A DNA stretch of 64,000 bases from Cyanoderma ruficeps. Lineage: Eukaryota; Chordata; Aves; Passeriformes; Timaliidae. Position 1 is the stretch's first letter. Every line of letters begins with the position of its first letter. The stretch is taken from positions 40,652,523 to 40,716,522 of the forward strand of contig VZDJ01007747.1 in the NCBI GenBank assembly GCA_008694505.1, given 5' to 3'. This document shows positions 35,184 to 47,320 of this stretch, one piece after another. The position numbers and the translations under genes are program-made. The notes under the pieces are model-generated. The model saw only the letters and a program-made list of their open reading frames with translations, did no database searches and was not told the DNA's origin.

Positions 35184-38100
35184 GTAAGAATTGTACAAAT
35201 GCTGGAAAGTACCTTAAGTCAGTGACCTTCGGTTGACCTCCTCCACTGCTGGTGTGAGCCCAGATAATTTTTTTTCAGAGCTAAGTTAATACCTCTGCCA
35301 TCCTTTTCCTTTCATCAAATCTTACTTAATTTTATACCAAGTTGCTGATTTGTAAGCAAAATCCAAATATAGGAATAATTAAAAGAATGATCTCTTGTGA
35401 ATCTGAAGAGAGCGCATCAGGACATAATAAACACAAGTGTTTCCTGGGACTTGCTTGACCATTAAAAATTCGCAGTTTATGTTGCATAATACAATTTTCT
35501 GACTGTTTCTGGTAGCAGTTGTTTCTAAATAGGCAAATGAGCTGCTGTTGAAACACTTGGCTTTTTCCAGACCAATTGATCTGAAGGTGCAAATTTGAGT
35601 TTGTTGTTTTCTGAGATTGCAAAGGGGCTTCGATTTGTATTCTAAAGCATGTAATTTCTTTTTTCAGTCTCATGTACCAGCTCCTTGTCATCCTTCATTC
35701 TCCCTCATCTGACATCAGTTTCTCCCTTGTCCATTTAAAACTGAAACTTGAAAAACTGCAGTTTTATACTTTGTATTATTCTTTTACCCTGGAGCTGTTT
35801 TTAGTGTCTTTATTGCAAGTAGACAGATGGTGATATTTGGTTTCCTGTCAGTTTTAATGAATATAGATAGGAGTGATAAGAACATTTGCTTCGTTTAGCA
35901 AACTTCCTTTTCTGGCTTTTAATTAATGAAGTGCTCACTGGTGTGCCGCTGCTTTTGTATGTGCTACAGTAAAATCTCTTGTACGACTCAACTCGTAGTG
36001 TCGGGTAATGAGAAAAGAGGATGAAAATAACTTTTTCTCTCAAGATCCTTTAAAGTTTCCTTACCCAGACTTGGAATGCTGCAGACATCAACCATGGAAC
36101 TGCTCATATGAGCTGCTGTGGCAGCATCCTTTGTTGCTGCTTATTTTGGTAATATTCTGTTTTTATACCAAGAACCCAAAGGAAGTGGTCTGTGTTTGGT
36201 GTTCGCGTAACCTTGGGTGAGGTTCAGCTCAGCTTTGGAGCAATTTGCTTCTCATGCAACTTCTCAAATAGAAAAGGTCCACAGCAGAAATTTGGTAAAA
36301 TGGAAAAGAAAACCCTTGGCTTTTCAACCTTTTTTCCCCTGCAATTTGTCCTGCCTTGGAGAGAAGCGAAACATTAATCTTTAACGTTGATTTTTTTTTC
36401 AAATAGTTTGATTTCTGTGTTAGCTTAGCACAGACATTATTTGAGGTTATTGCAAACTATTTTAGAGTCCATTATTTTTAAGATCTTTCTCCATTGTTTA
36501 ACACTAAGGGGTTTTCCTTTCTCTGTGTATGTTGGGGCTTTAATACTGAGGCAGGATCAGTGCTTGTAGGTGAAGTTGTTTAAATAATTTCTGCTTTGCC
36601 AAAACAGTTTGAGTTCTTTATTGGTAAAAGTAACCATGTCTGTGTGTGTAAAACATTGCAGTGGCTAAACTCTGAATACTGGCTGTGGATTTAAAATCTC
36701 TGCTTTAACTTTGTAGCTGTAACAGTTTAAGATCTCACTAGATGGAGAGGAATGAAGTGAAGGACCAGAAGGTGATCTTTAGGAACATTATTTTCTGAAA
36801 CATCTGACTATTGCTAATTCTGAAGAAACTGATTTTAAACCTGTTGTATGTTAATATTCCTTTTTCCTGAGTTAAAAAAAGGACTATATTTTGTACTTTT
36901 TTGGGGACTTTTGTTTTGCTGTAGCCTTATAAGGGTAGGATTTGGTTCCCTGATGGCAAATCTGTTCAGGGAAAGAAAAAAAACTTGGTTTATTTTAGCA
37001 AAGCTGTTTTAAAATACTCCAACAAGCCTGGCAGGAGGCAGAAATAGTTGTTATTTTATATTATTTCTTAGGTCTTTCTCAAAACGTCACAAAGTGCAAA
37101 CCCTGTTCCTATGGAAAACTCTTCTCCTGGTGAAAGACACCTCCATTTTAAATGAGTTAAAAACAAATTGTTTTCTCTGATGCATTCATGAAGGCAAATA
37201 ATCAGGTACGTGCACTGCGCTCACTGCACGGATGGTATCACCTCTGCAAACAAACAGTGACTGAGGTTTTGAACGCGCCCTTCCTTCCCAAAGGTCACAA
37301 GCAAGAAAACAAACCCAAGAAAGGACGTCTCAAGAACAGCTTATATTTAAATAAATACTCACTTTGTGTGCTTGCGCTCACTGTCGGCGGGTTTGCAGTT
37401 CTCGTGGCAGTGTTGGTTTGTGCAAGGGGGATGAGGGAGGACGTGTGAGCCATTTCTAGGGGAACATGGATCTCTGTGGGCAGCTGCAGCACGGTGCCTT
37501 CTGCTTCAGTACCTGGAGGACAGCTCAGGTTCTGTGGGAACAAACCCAGGCATGCTCCTGTACTCTGCTGTTATCATGAGGGTCCTCTCTTCTGAAACAG
37601 AAATTAACCGTGTTCCAGACAGCAGTGCACAGTACCAGGGTCAGTTTTAATCTATTTTCAGTGCAGAAATCAGTGTAAACAAGGAATGCATGGTGTTGCC
37701 TCCTAATGTGTAGGCAAGAACGTTTTACCATTGTTAGTTGCAATATTAAGGTTGTGCTTTCATCTCTTTCTGGTTCCTTGTCATCCTTCAGGAAACAGAA
37801 CCGCGTGTCTTCTCTCTTATAATAAAAGAATGCTTTCTGATGCCTCTAAGTTGGTATTTCTTGCTGTATTTGACATAGGTATTTGTGAATTTTATATGAA
37901 ATCCACGCTTGAATTAATGGGAAAAATAAAAACATTTAATTCACACTGAATAAAATCTTCTCCCTCTGGAATGAGACCATAGTCTGTATGTGTGGGGTTT
38001 ATTTTTTCTTTAGCATTTGCTTCTTATTCTCCAAATAATTGTAGTTGCATGTTCTGCTTTTCAATATTTGCCAGAATCTCCAGCAGTTCTTATTCTCTCA

Positions 38101-38276
38101 TATCTCGTTCAGTCATGAGCCAGAAGGAAAGAAAGTCATCTGGAAAAGAAAACCCACAGGGCTTCATTCCCTTCCCACGCCCCATCATTTTCTCTCCACA
38201 TATTTGAAGATGTGAAGCAATTTAGATCAGCGTTCTCCATCGTTCCTTTTTCCTAACCCGCTTCCTCTTCTTGCAG

Positions 38277-38433
38277 AGAGAAACAAAAGGAAGATACAGA
38301 AGAGATGTTGAAGAAGAAAGGAAAGACAGAGGAAAAAAATAGTGGAGAAAATCAGAACAGAGTTGGCTTTTCTAAAAGGAGTTGTCCAGAAAGCAAAATG
38401 AGCAGCTTCCCTCCTATTTTTTTCTGTTTTTAG
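38277..38433 (+). other. Possible terminal exon with short ORF (weak)
   Basis: A strong acceptor (CCGCTTCCTCTTCTTGCAG, long pyrimidine tract) ends at 38,276. From 38,278 a frame stays open for 51 codons to TAG at 38,431-38,433, encoding a Lys/Glu-rich start (EKQKEDTEEMLKKKGKTEEK) and then a neutral tail. No good donor is seen before the stop, so if used it would be a terminal or non-coding exon. A purine-rich strand tends to be stop-poor in some frames, so the open frame alone is weak evidence. No family is recognised. Confidence 0.15.
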
Positions 38434-38676
38434 TCCGTCCCAGATACTGCAATTCTGAGATAAGTGGGTCAGGCAAAAGGGCAGTAATTAATAGTGATTT
38501 CACAGTTGCTGTGGGTACAGAAGAGCATAGTGGGAAGAATGGATTCAAGGAAATGTTGGCAGGCTCTCAGTGGAAAGCTCCCAGCTGAGCCCCAGGTTGC
38601 CATGCCCATCTTCTGCCATAAGATTTTGGGCTGTGCCAGCCAGGTGGGAGCTGGATCAGAGTGGGGATAGAGCAGA

Positions 38677-38707
38677 TGGATGCTCTACTGGATGCTCTAG
38701 TGGATGA
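38677..38707 (+). repeat. 12-bp tandem repeat
   Basis: TGGATGCTCTAC is followed directly by TGGATGCTCTAG and a partial third unit TGGATGA. This is a short local duplication. Confidence 0.9.
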
Positions 38708-41477
38708 AGCACAGCACATCTTAAGTACACTGAATTTAGTATGGGACAGGATGCATTTGTGAGAGCAGTTAGGGAAAGGATGGATCAACCCTTTGAAAAG
38801 CATTATGGGGAAACGAAGAGCTAAGTAGCCCCTGAGTATAGCCAGGGGACATAATGGGACATATTTTTTTTTCTCTCAGATATTCTGATTATTACTAAGG
38901 ACCATTTCTTGTGTCCCATGTGCACCTCCAGTTTCTGTTACCTTGCAGTTCTTTGTTTCCTTTGGTTGGTGATGACGTAGCATCAGCGAGGCTTGCATGG
39001 GATGTGGTGCACACAGTCCAAGGACAGCAATCTGTGCATTTCTGATGAGAGATTAACTTGATTTTAACATCTGGAGAGAAGGAGAGAGCACATGCAGCAA
39101 GTCACAGTTTGAAGGTGCTGCTGCAGAGAAGCTTCTTTGGACAGATGTAGTGGCATTTCTGTCATGGAATATGGAAGGACAAACCACTTGTGTTGTTCAA
39201 ATCTACTTTCTGAAAGTTTAGTGTTATTTGCTTTTCTTTTCCTGATGGAGCCAAGTTGCTGTGTCCTGGTCAGGGGATGGTGCCTTGTTTTTGGATGCTC
39301 CTAAAGCCCTGATGGGGCTTTCTGAATTCTGGTGCCTCATCTGCTCTTGAACAGGTGGAGCCCCTTGGATTAATATTCCCAACAGCCTGTGTGTGTGGAT
39401 TACACGTGCCCAACATCACCTGCTTGTGTTGTCACCAGAGCCTGCAAGAAAAGCTGTTCTCTTGTTGAGGAGGAAATGCCTGAACAGGAGCTTTTTACAT
39501 CCCTATGACATTCAACTCGGCCACTTTGGAAATTTAGTTGGTGGAAGCAGCGTATCCTGGTTGCTTATGAAGATTCACTTCATCCAGCTGTGGCCTTTGA
39601 GGGCCAGATGTTGGGAGATCACTGACCTGCATCCCTTGCTGGAGATGGGTTGGTTGTGAGGTTGGACACTGTGCTTGCAGGAGAAAGGCAATGTATGGGA
39701 TGGGTGCTCCCTGATGGAGAGTGGGAGTGCAGCACCATGGGAAGATGATCTTATTTTGTTGCCTCCAGAACAATAGTAAATTCATGCTTTTAGATCTGTA
39801 AAAGTGGTTGTGGGGACCAACATATTGCAGAATAGTTGGCTCTGTACATCTCGTGGTTTCAGCTCTTGAATGCAGAGGATGAAGCAGAAGCATCTCAGGG
39901 GTTGGGTTTTTATTTTAGATCAAGTCTATGTTTCAGATTTTAGGACATATTAGTAGACTTCATCCTGCTGTTTTTCCATATGAGTTTGAACTTTATGGTA
40001 TTGAACCTTTGCCCTTTTCATGAAAATAAAGACTCTTCTCTCTGTGGTTATGTCTGTGTTATTTTGGTTAAATAACTTGAGATCTTTATTCACATGATAT
40101 GAAATGTTTTGGACTTATTGCTAAAAAAACCCCACATAACTTTCTGAAGGATTTTGAAGGAAAAAAATTAATTTTTCTGAAAGCAGCAGCTCAGTCATCA
40201 GCAGGTCTGTTCTGAGAATGAGTGTGTACAGCCCACACAGGGGCACATTTGATTGTTGGATAGACATCAGTAACTGGTATTTTTCTTCACAAAACCCCTT
40301 TTGCTTAATGCTGAAGACATATATAGTCCATTTTTTCAAAAAGAGCACCTGAAAAACTGCTTTAGAAATGTTAGTTATTATCAAACACAAACTTTGCAAC
40401 ATTTTAGTTTTTCTAAATTATGGTATCAGTGCAAAGACAATAAATTGGAACTGAAGGATGCTTTCCAGTTTCTCCATGCCTTAGACAAAACATTTGTGCA
40501 TCTGTATCTTTTTTTCCATATGCTGAAAGTGCCATATGGAGAGGTCACTGTATTTCAACTGGCACATGAAATAGGCTAGAAGTAGGAAGCAACTCTAAAC
40601 CAAAGGGTTTTTCAGCAAAGGAAAAGCCCCAGATTTGCTTTTGTCCTGTGGTGGACATTTATACTGTTGACTAATAATTATGATTTGTTGTATTCTAACA
40701 AAAAAACATCAGTGGGCGATTTTTTGTCAAGGGGAAAAAGATGACATATGTAGGGATAATGCTGTCTGTAAAAGCCAGAAAGCTTGAAGGCGAGTACAGT
40801 GAGCTGGAAAATGGTGATCTGTATCCTCAGTAAGCAAAATGTAGGCGAGCAACTGCAATTACATCTTTTACACCCGAGTGGGGAAAAAAACCCCTTCAGT
40901 TGTGCCTGAGTTGCCAAAGGCAATTAAATGGCTTAAAGAGAGAGATGATGAAAAGAATAAGTGAAGAAAATATCAAGTATTTGGCAAAAGCCTGGTGGGG
41001 GAATGTGGTTATCATAAAGGCCATTGGGGAAAAGTGTAGTAGATGGCTTCACAGTCATAAGAAGATGCTCCTCCTCAGTTTTGTAACTTGCAGAGTAGGA
41101 ACAGCACAACTTAGATCTGTCCAAAAAGGCTCAGGAAGAGTGAGGACAAATTTCTGTTGATGCTCTGCTGTGAAGCAGTGGCCTGACGGCATTATTTACT
41201 GAGGGGAAAAATTATAGATGACTGAGGTCTCCAGGGAGGGTGGAGAGCAAAGTGATGGTTCTACTTTGGTCATATCTGGATGTGCGTTCTGCCCCTTTGC
41301 AAAATTTCATACTAGTTTCATCTTGGAGAAACGCAGAGTCTGAGCTGTCAGCATAAGAGTGATGGAGTTTGCTCAGATCAAGGAACAGGATGGGCAGAGG
41401 AAAGAACAGGATCTGAACCTGGGTAGATGTTGGAGGAGGAGGGCTCATTTTGGGGAACGAAAGGCAGAAAATAGAGG

Positions 41478-41515
41478 AAGGCTATCACTTCCTATTATTA
41501 GGGAGTGATAGCCTT
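41478..41515. other. Near-perfect 38-nt hairpin
   Basis: AAGGCTATCACT (41,478-41,489) is exactly complementary to AGTGATAGCCTT (41,504-41,515). The inner bases TCCT and AGGG extend the stem by one G-T wobble and three pairs, leaving the six-base loop ATTATT, for a 16-pair stem in total. It is too short for a typical animal pre-miRNA and not part of a recognised terminator or MITE. It could be a remnant of an inverted-repeat event (a templated switch) or a structured RNA element. Confidence 0.9.
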
Positions 41516-44009
41516 GGGAAGGTCAGAGCTGGAAAAAACCAGAAGTGGTTAACACTGTGAAGGACACGAGTTTGGGGGTGGTGAGACTGTTCCAGATGCA
41601 TTGAGTAGGAGTTTAGCACTGACCACAGTTTGCCAAGAAGAGGTGGTGAAAACTGGAATATAGGGCTGGAAATCGAAATATTTTCCTTAAAAAGGATTTC
41701 TCCTTCATGTTTTTAGACCTCTAATGGATTCTTGGTTTGAGAATAATTGTAGTTATTTTCTTGTTCTTTTTCTCCTCTTGTTCAGGCTGAAAATAGAATT
41801 TTATGTAACAATCAAAGGCATGAAGTTTATTTCTTAAAGGAGATGTTTAATGCTAATATGTCAGGACAGTGTTTTGGTTTTGTTTCTGTTCCATTCCTCC
41901 AACCAGGAGAAATCACATGAAATTTATCATTAAATCACAGGCACAAAAGGTTTTCTCAGCAGAACATGGTGCCAGTACTTTGACTTAGAAAGGAGTTGTG
42001 CAATTCCACGCTGTACTTTTCCTCTTGCAATCCACTTGTCACAGTATGTTATTCCCATTATGAGCTCATGCTTCAGGAAATTGTGCCGCTTTTTTTAATT
42101 TCAATTTTTTTTATCACAGGATTTTGAAATTGAGTATATCTGCTCCCTATAATTTCAAAGCAGAGAAAGAGACTTCCTAGGGCATGTTCTAGCCTTTCTA
42201 TTTCTGTAACAAAGATCTGCAACTTGGTGGTAGAAGACAAATGATTCGTTTTGTCAGGAGTATACCACTTTCCTAAGTGGTTGTCAGGGCATGTCTGAAG
42301 CAAATGCAGAAAGATTAAAAGCAATCATCTTATGTAAACGTTCAGCAGGACTCTGGGAAGCAGATAGGCGATCAACAGTCAAGAAACTTCGGATGGGTTG
42401 CAATAAATATCTTGTCCTATATATTTCTATAGTGGTGTGAGCTTGTAAATTGTGGGGCCAATTGCAAGGAAATACTGAATGTTGTTTTATGTGGGGATTT
42501 GGATACCAATAACCAGATTTCTGCCTGGGTTTCATTGCTTAAAGAAGTGTTGAGTAACTGTAATGTAATTTTTTTAAGCAAACCAAGTTGCAGTGAGAGG
42601 AAATACTAGTTAAAACTCCAAGTGACTTCAGGAGTTGTGGAACTGCCATGGAAAGTCACTGAAGATTTATCAGCAATGTATTTTGATGAATAAAATATGT
42701 GTGTTGCTTTATACTTTTATCATGAATCAGGAAAACCCCTGCAAGAGGCACGGGAAGAGCAACTGTATTTTACATCTTGTCCATTGTTCCTTTTTAGTTT
42801 GGCTCTGTGCCCTTCTAGTAAAAAATTATGTTTCTATAAATTCACATTATATACATTTGCATCACATTTATATATATGTAAATTATATCCAGATATCAAA
42901 TGCTCTTGAAATTATTCATTCTTCGTGCCAAGATGTGTTCACTGATAAGCTGTAGACAGTTTTTCAGAGATCTATTAGAAATACTTTCATGAGCCTTTTC
43001 CCCTCAGTTTTGGTGCTTTTCCAGAAAGAAGCCATTGCTTCTTTTATTCATAATTTAGTGTGATTATCTGTCATTGTCCCAAAAGGATTCTGACAGAAGG
43101 TTGTCCTAATATGAAAAGCTTTTTAGCTGGCGGTGGCAGGAGGCTCCTGCTGGTTCCTCAGGCTGCAGAGGGGGACCCAGGCACTGAATTCCCACGTGCT
43201 CACCGTGGAAAGAGTCTGATGGGAGCCTTTGAACCAGGGTTGTCTTGGATGTAGGTCCACTCTTCAGAAATTACTGCTTGAATTTGAAAACTCCAGTTCA
43301 CTGCCTTCCCACCTGGCCCAGTGCTAACCCTTCACACTCATCCAGAAGCTTCAGCATTGCTGGTCCCTTGGTCCCCTAGAAAACATGAATTTTGAGTTTC
43401 ATTTCAATGCATGGCACACAAGCTAAGAGAAAAGGAAAACTGATACCGGCCCTACGTGGTACAATTCTGCCTTTTTTGACACCAGGGATGCACAGGTCAA
43501 GACCAGTATTGTTAAGTCAACGCATTTTTTTTTTGTTGTTAGATTTTTCACAGCACTGGTTTATTTTTGAGAGATGAGGATGTCAAGCCCTTTAGAGAAA
43601 TTCAGAAATTCAGCATTTTTTGCCCATCTCCTCATTTTGTTTATTAGGTCTGTTTGCAAATCTGTTTTTGTCTTGATCCAATCAGATCTCATGGTGATGT
43701 ATCACGAATTTGTCACCTTCTTCATCCTGTTGATGCTGGTACTTCTTGAGCGCCTCAAGGAATCCACACTGGTTTATTTAGTCATTGTAAATGGCTTTGC
43801 ATCACTTGACTGTTTTCATCACTAGCTGTTAATAAATCTTTACCTCAACTTGGATTTCATCTTCTGGTTACTTGTGTTGCAACGTCCTTCCATCACTGGT
43901 GACACTGCAGCTTCACAGCATTCCCTGGGCTTCTTGACCAGTATATCCATTTCCCAAATCATTAGGAAGTAGTATTGTACAAATTGCATTTTGGAACCCT
44001 GTTTTCAGA
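41516..44009. other. Non-coding stretch, probable intron
   Basis: No gene is supported. The sequence is AT-rich. A 106-codon frame at 42,635-42,955 encodes a hydrophobic, Tyr/Ile-rich peptide ending in AT-rich sequence and is best read as chance. An ATTTGCAT octamer occurs at 42,855, but inside AT-rich low-complexity DNA where it means little. Confidence 0.55.
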
Positions 44010-44070
44010 AGGAGGTCAGGTTGGACCAGATGATCTTGTTCTCCTTTCCAGCCAACGTTGTTGCAAGATT
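44010..44070 (+). mobile_element. Possible CR1 3' end remnant
   Basis: AGGTTGGACCAGATGATCTT followed by CTCCTTTCCAGCC resembles the block just before the CR1 3' terminus (GTTGGAC-AGATGATCT-CCTTCCA-CC). The usual terminal octamer is not preserved and upstream CR1 segments are not recognised. This is a small, old fragment at best. Confidence 0.4.
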
Positions 44071-46784
44071 TTATGCTGAGGTTTTCTCTTAATCCTTTGT
44101 TGGCTGTTTCTTCTTCCCAGGTTATTGCTGTTCCACTGGTTATCACTGGTGGTGTGTGTATCCAAAGCCACTCGAGGGTATTCAGCATTGACAATTAGTT
44201 TAGTAGTCTGGCATTTGTTTATTAATCACTCTTAATATTTACTGTGCTCTGTTACCAACCAGAGATCTTCTCTGGTTCATTTATGATAGATTTGACTGAA
44301 AGCAAAGGTTCACCACTGAGGTTCCTCTACCCAGGCCCTGTGGGTCTGATCCTGCCTTTCCTTAGCTCTGTGCCCTTATTCAGTGAGATCCTTATGATAT
44401 CTACATCAGAGGCTGAAGGTGGTTCCTTGGGTGATCACAGGTCTCCTCCTTGTCAGGTTTCAGTTCTCCTTGGTGCTGTCAGTCCCTCTCCCAGGCATCC
44501 CAGCTCTTCACTTCCACAGCTCTCCCAGTTGGAGTTGGTGTTTTTCATGTGTAGCAGCAACCCTGCCGCTTTGATTTCTTTGATCTGGCTGCAGCGTTTT
44601 ATCAGAGAGATGGAATTTAAATTTCAAATTTACACTTGTTTGGAGCTTGTCTTGATAAATGTGCTTTTAGTTAAGTAAATCACTGTTCATTGAAAAGCTG
44701 TAACGCAGGAAATCTGCGAGTCATAACCAGCAGCAAGCAGGTTTTTGCAAAGATGGTGATGAGTGTTAACACTACAAGGTGAAAATGTGACTTTTAATAA
44801 GGGTGGAGGTCCCTGGAGTGATTGGAAAGCACTGTGTTGTCTACCCAGTGTTAGAATGGGGATGGAGGAGGGAGGAGTGGCTGCAGAGGGTTTGTTAGAA
44901 TCTGAACTGGCTGGTTCCTCAGTTTTGCTGGCGGAAGATGCTTTCCCATCGTTGTGCAGCTGTCTGGGGCAGAGGATTTGCCTCTCAGGTGGGGAAATGG
45001 GTAGGGTCGAGCACATCAGGGGCTTGACACTCTGCTGAGGGGAAGGTAATGCCTCCTTCCCTTAATTTTCAAAATCTGTTTTATTCTTAAAAAAATAATA
45101 CAAGTTGACTTTGGCATCTGTTAGAATTTAGAAAGTGATAAATGCAAATGAAGAGACAGCTGCTGACAATGTCAGGTTGTTGTGTATGTCCATTTTAGTC
45201 ATGAGTATAGCAAACCAGAATCCTGTGTATTTTTATACATATTTATTCCTAAAAATGGGATAGTTAGTTGCTCTTACTTTCTTAGAAATTCTGTTTTGCT
45301 CAGTGAGTTGCTCTTTAGATTACATATAGTTTGAGTGGCTTTACTTGATAGTAAATGTAATGTCAGAGCAGTAATGCCTTCCAAGGACAGGAAAAAGGCT
45401 ATGTTTTAGTAGTTTTTGTGGATGCTTGTTTTCAGGGAGATAGAGAAATTTGTATTTGTCTTTTTCACAATGGAAATGGATTTTTTTTTAATGGTAAATT
45501 TTAAAGGAAGATACTTAAAGAAAATAATCCAAGAAATTGCAGATTTACTTCTGTTGGTGTTGTAAGCTTGACTTAGTTTTGAATATCATTGTGACTTCAA
45601 GTAAGAAAAAAAACAAACCAGGAAAAAAACCCAAAACCAAAAACCCCCAAACCAAAACCAACAAAAACAAACAAACAAACAAAAACAGAAAAAAAAAAAA
45701 AAAAAAATCCCTCCTATTGAGAATTAAATTCTGGAGACACTCCAGCATGGGCTACTATTTCACATACATATTTAATAGTCTTAATTCATATTGAGGGTAA
45801 AAAGAGCATTGTTATATTGGTACATATGAGTTAAACATGCTATTTAAATGGAGCACTCTAAAGGGTATGAAAGTGTTTATAAGTTTATTTTTATTCTGAG
45901 TTGCTACTAAAGCTGGTTAAGAGAGCTGAAAAACGTCTCATTTGCAACTGTTTTTCTTGCTATTGCCAAATATTGTCATTCCCCCTCTTCCTCCCCTTGC
46001 CTGCAGGTTTTGAAAGAAACCAAAATTAACATGCCTGTCCTTATTAATTATGCTTTCTATTTACACAGTGCAATGTAGTGACAAAATGAGTTTCCTATTG
46101 TACCAATATCTTTATGTCACCACAGCTCTGGGAATATTAATGTTTCTTTCTCTTCCTCCACAGACTAAAACCCATTTTTAAAATTTTCAATTAGTAAGAT
46201 GGAATCTAAGGACTAAAGATGTGAAAATATCTTTTTTGAAAATACAATTTTTTGAAGATGAGGAATCTTGCTCCTGTTTGCAGTGACAGGAATGTGAGTG
46301 GTGCATCAGGGGGGCCTTACTGATTGAGGTCAATGTTCTTAAAATGGTGCTATTGGTGCAACTCAAGACACCTGGTTTCAGTGATGCCCAGTTTAACTCT
46401 CAGGTTTAGCTTCAAAAGGTTGTGAGTAATTTTTTTTGTGTGGTGTAAATTACTTTCTGCTGATTACAACGTCTTTTTGCCTCTGCTAATAGTTTGCTTG
46501 CCGTGTTTTAAAAAAACAACAGCGTGGGTTGAAACTGTAGAAAATTAAGTTGTCTGCACAGATTTATAGTATATAAATTGTCAAACTGCAGGATCTTTTT
46601 ATGGGATTATTTTTAATGAGGGTGATAGTGTTGATTTAACAATCTAGGGTTTCTCTGTGACATTTGACTTCATACCATACAACGCATTAAGTAGAAAACC
46701 AGAATGATGCAAAATGAGCACTGTAAAGATGAAGTGGATTAAAAATGGGCAATTTGTACCAGAGTGCAGTAGAGAATTTGTCTT
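44071..46784. other. Non-coding stretch, probable intron
   Basis: No gene is supported. The stretch includes the A-rich tract at 45,604-45,707. Strong pyrimidine-rich acceptor-like sites end at 46,005 and 46,163, but neither is followed by a convincing coding exon. A 144-codon frame at 44,244-44,678 (plus) starts at a non-ATG codon, has no recognisable domain and lacks splice support. Confidence 0.5.
45604..45707. repeat. A-rich low-complexity tract
   Basis: About 100 bases of A with C interruptions (CCAAAACC, ACAAACAAAC words) end in a long pure A run. It is a typical A-rich simple sequence. The run at its end could mark an old retroposition, but no recognisable element precedes it. Confidence 0.9.
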
Positions 46785-47320
46785 AATCCTTGCTGACATT
46801 TTTATCCATGATGTGGAAAAAATTGTAAAGACATCATTGATGTTTGTTGTTGAGACAAGGATGGAGGTTACTGAAGACAGAAAGTTGTAGGAACAGATAG
46901 CTCTGGATCACCTGGTTTTATGGGGTTATTTTAATATATGATTTAATAAATTGGAGGATGAAGTCAGATGCACAAAAGCAAAAGCTGCATGTCATACTTG
47001 CAGTGGTGAGTCAACTCTGTAGACGAACATTGACTTCCAGAGCTGCCCCTGGAGAGCTGTGGCCAAAATGAGATATCACTCCCATTTCAGGCACAGGGAA
47101 TTGCTGCTCCAGGGGAACTGAGAGCTGGGTCTCAACGTCAGGTGGGGAAGGTTTTGGAGAAGATGCACAAGGGTGATTTAAAGGCCATCTCATTTGAGAC
47201 AGAAGAGAGATGCTTGCCTAATCCAAGACGAAAACACAAACTTGTCCAAGGTATCATAAATTAGACAAATTTAAGCTACATATGAGGTGATACTGTTTAA
47301 CCCCAAGAGTAATCCCTCAG
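46785..47320 (+). mobile_element. Old, eroded CR1-like LINE fragment
   Basis: Three landmarks appear in the order and roughly the spacing found in CR1 elements. TGACATTTTTATCCATGATG corresponds to the segment encoding the end of the reverse transcriptase (Ile-Phe-Ile-x-Asp in related copies). CAAAAGCTGCATGTCATACTT resembles the AAGTC.TGCAC.TGG block. AATTTAAGCTACATATGAGG with AACCCCAAGAGTAAT resembles the 3' untranslated block. The copy is highly diverged and the stretches between are barely alignable by eye. No frame survives. Confidence 0.45.

Larger units (their letters stand above)
35184..41477. other. Non-coding stretch, probable intron
   Basis: No gene is supported. The stretch contains a weak exon candidate at 38,277 (separate entry) and a 12-bp tandem repeat at 38,677-38,707. 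The rest is AT-rich with scattered A/T runs. Short overlapping frames at 37,190-37,550 and 39,390-39,900 have no recognisable domain. Confidence 0.55.

Noticed and set aside
42855..42862. Octamer ATTTGCAT
   Set aside because: It lies in AT-rich, partly TATATA sequence where such words arise easily.
45960..46200. Two strong acceptor-like sites (46,005 and 46,163), the second with GTAAGA 30 bases on
   Set aside because: The first has no good donor and a stop within 24 codons. The 30-nt interval after the second has stops in two frames and is AT-rich. Both are expected by chance in a long intron.
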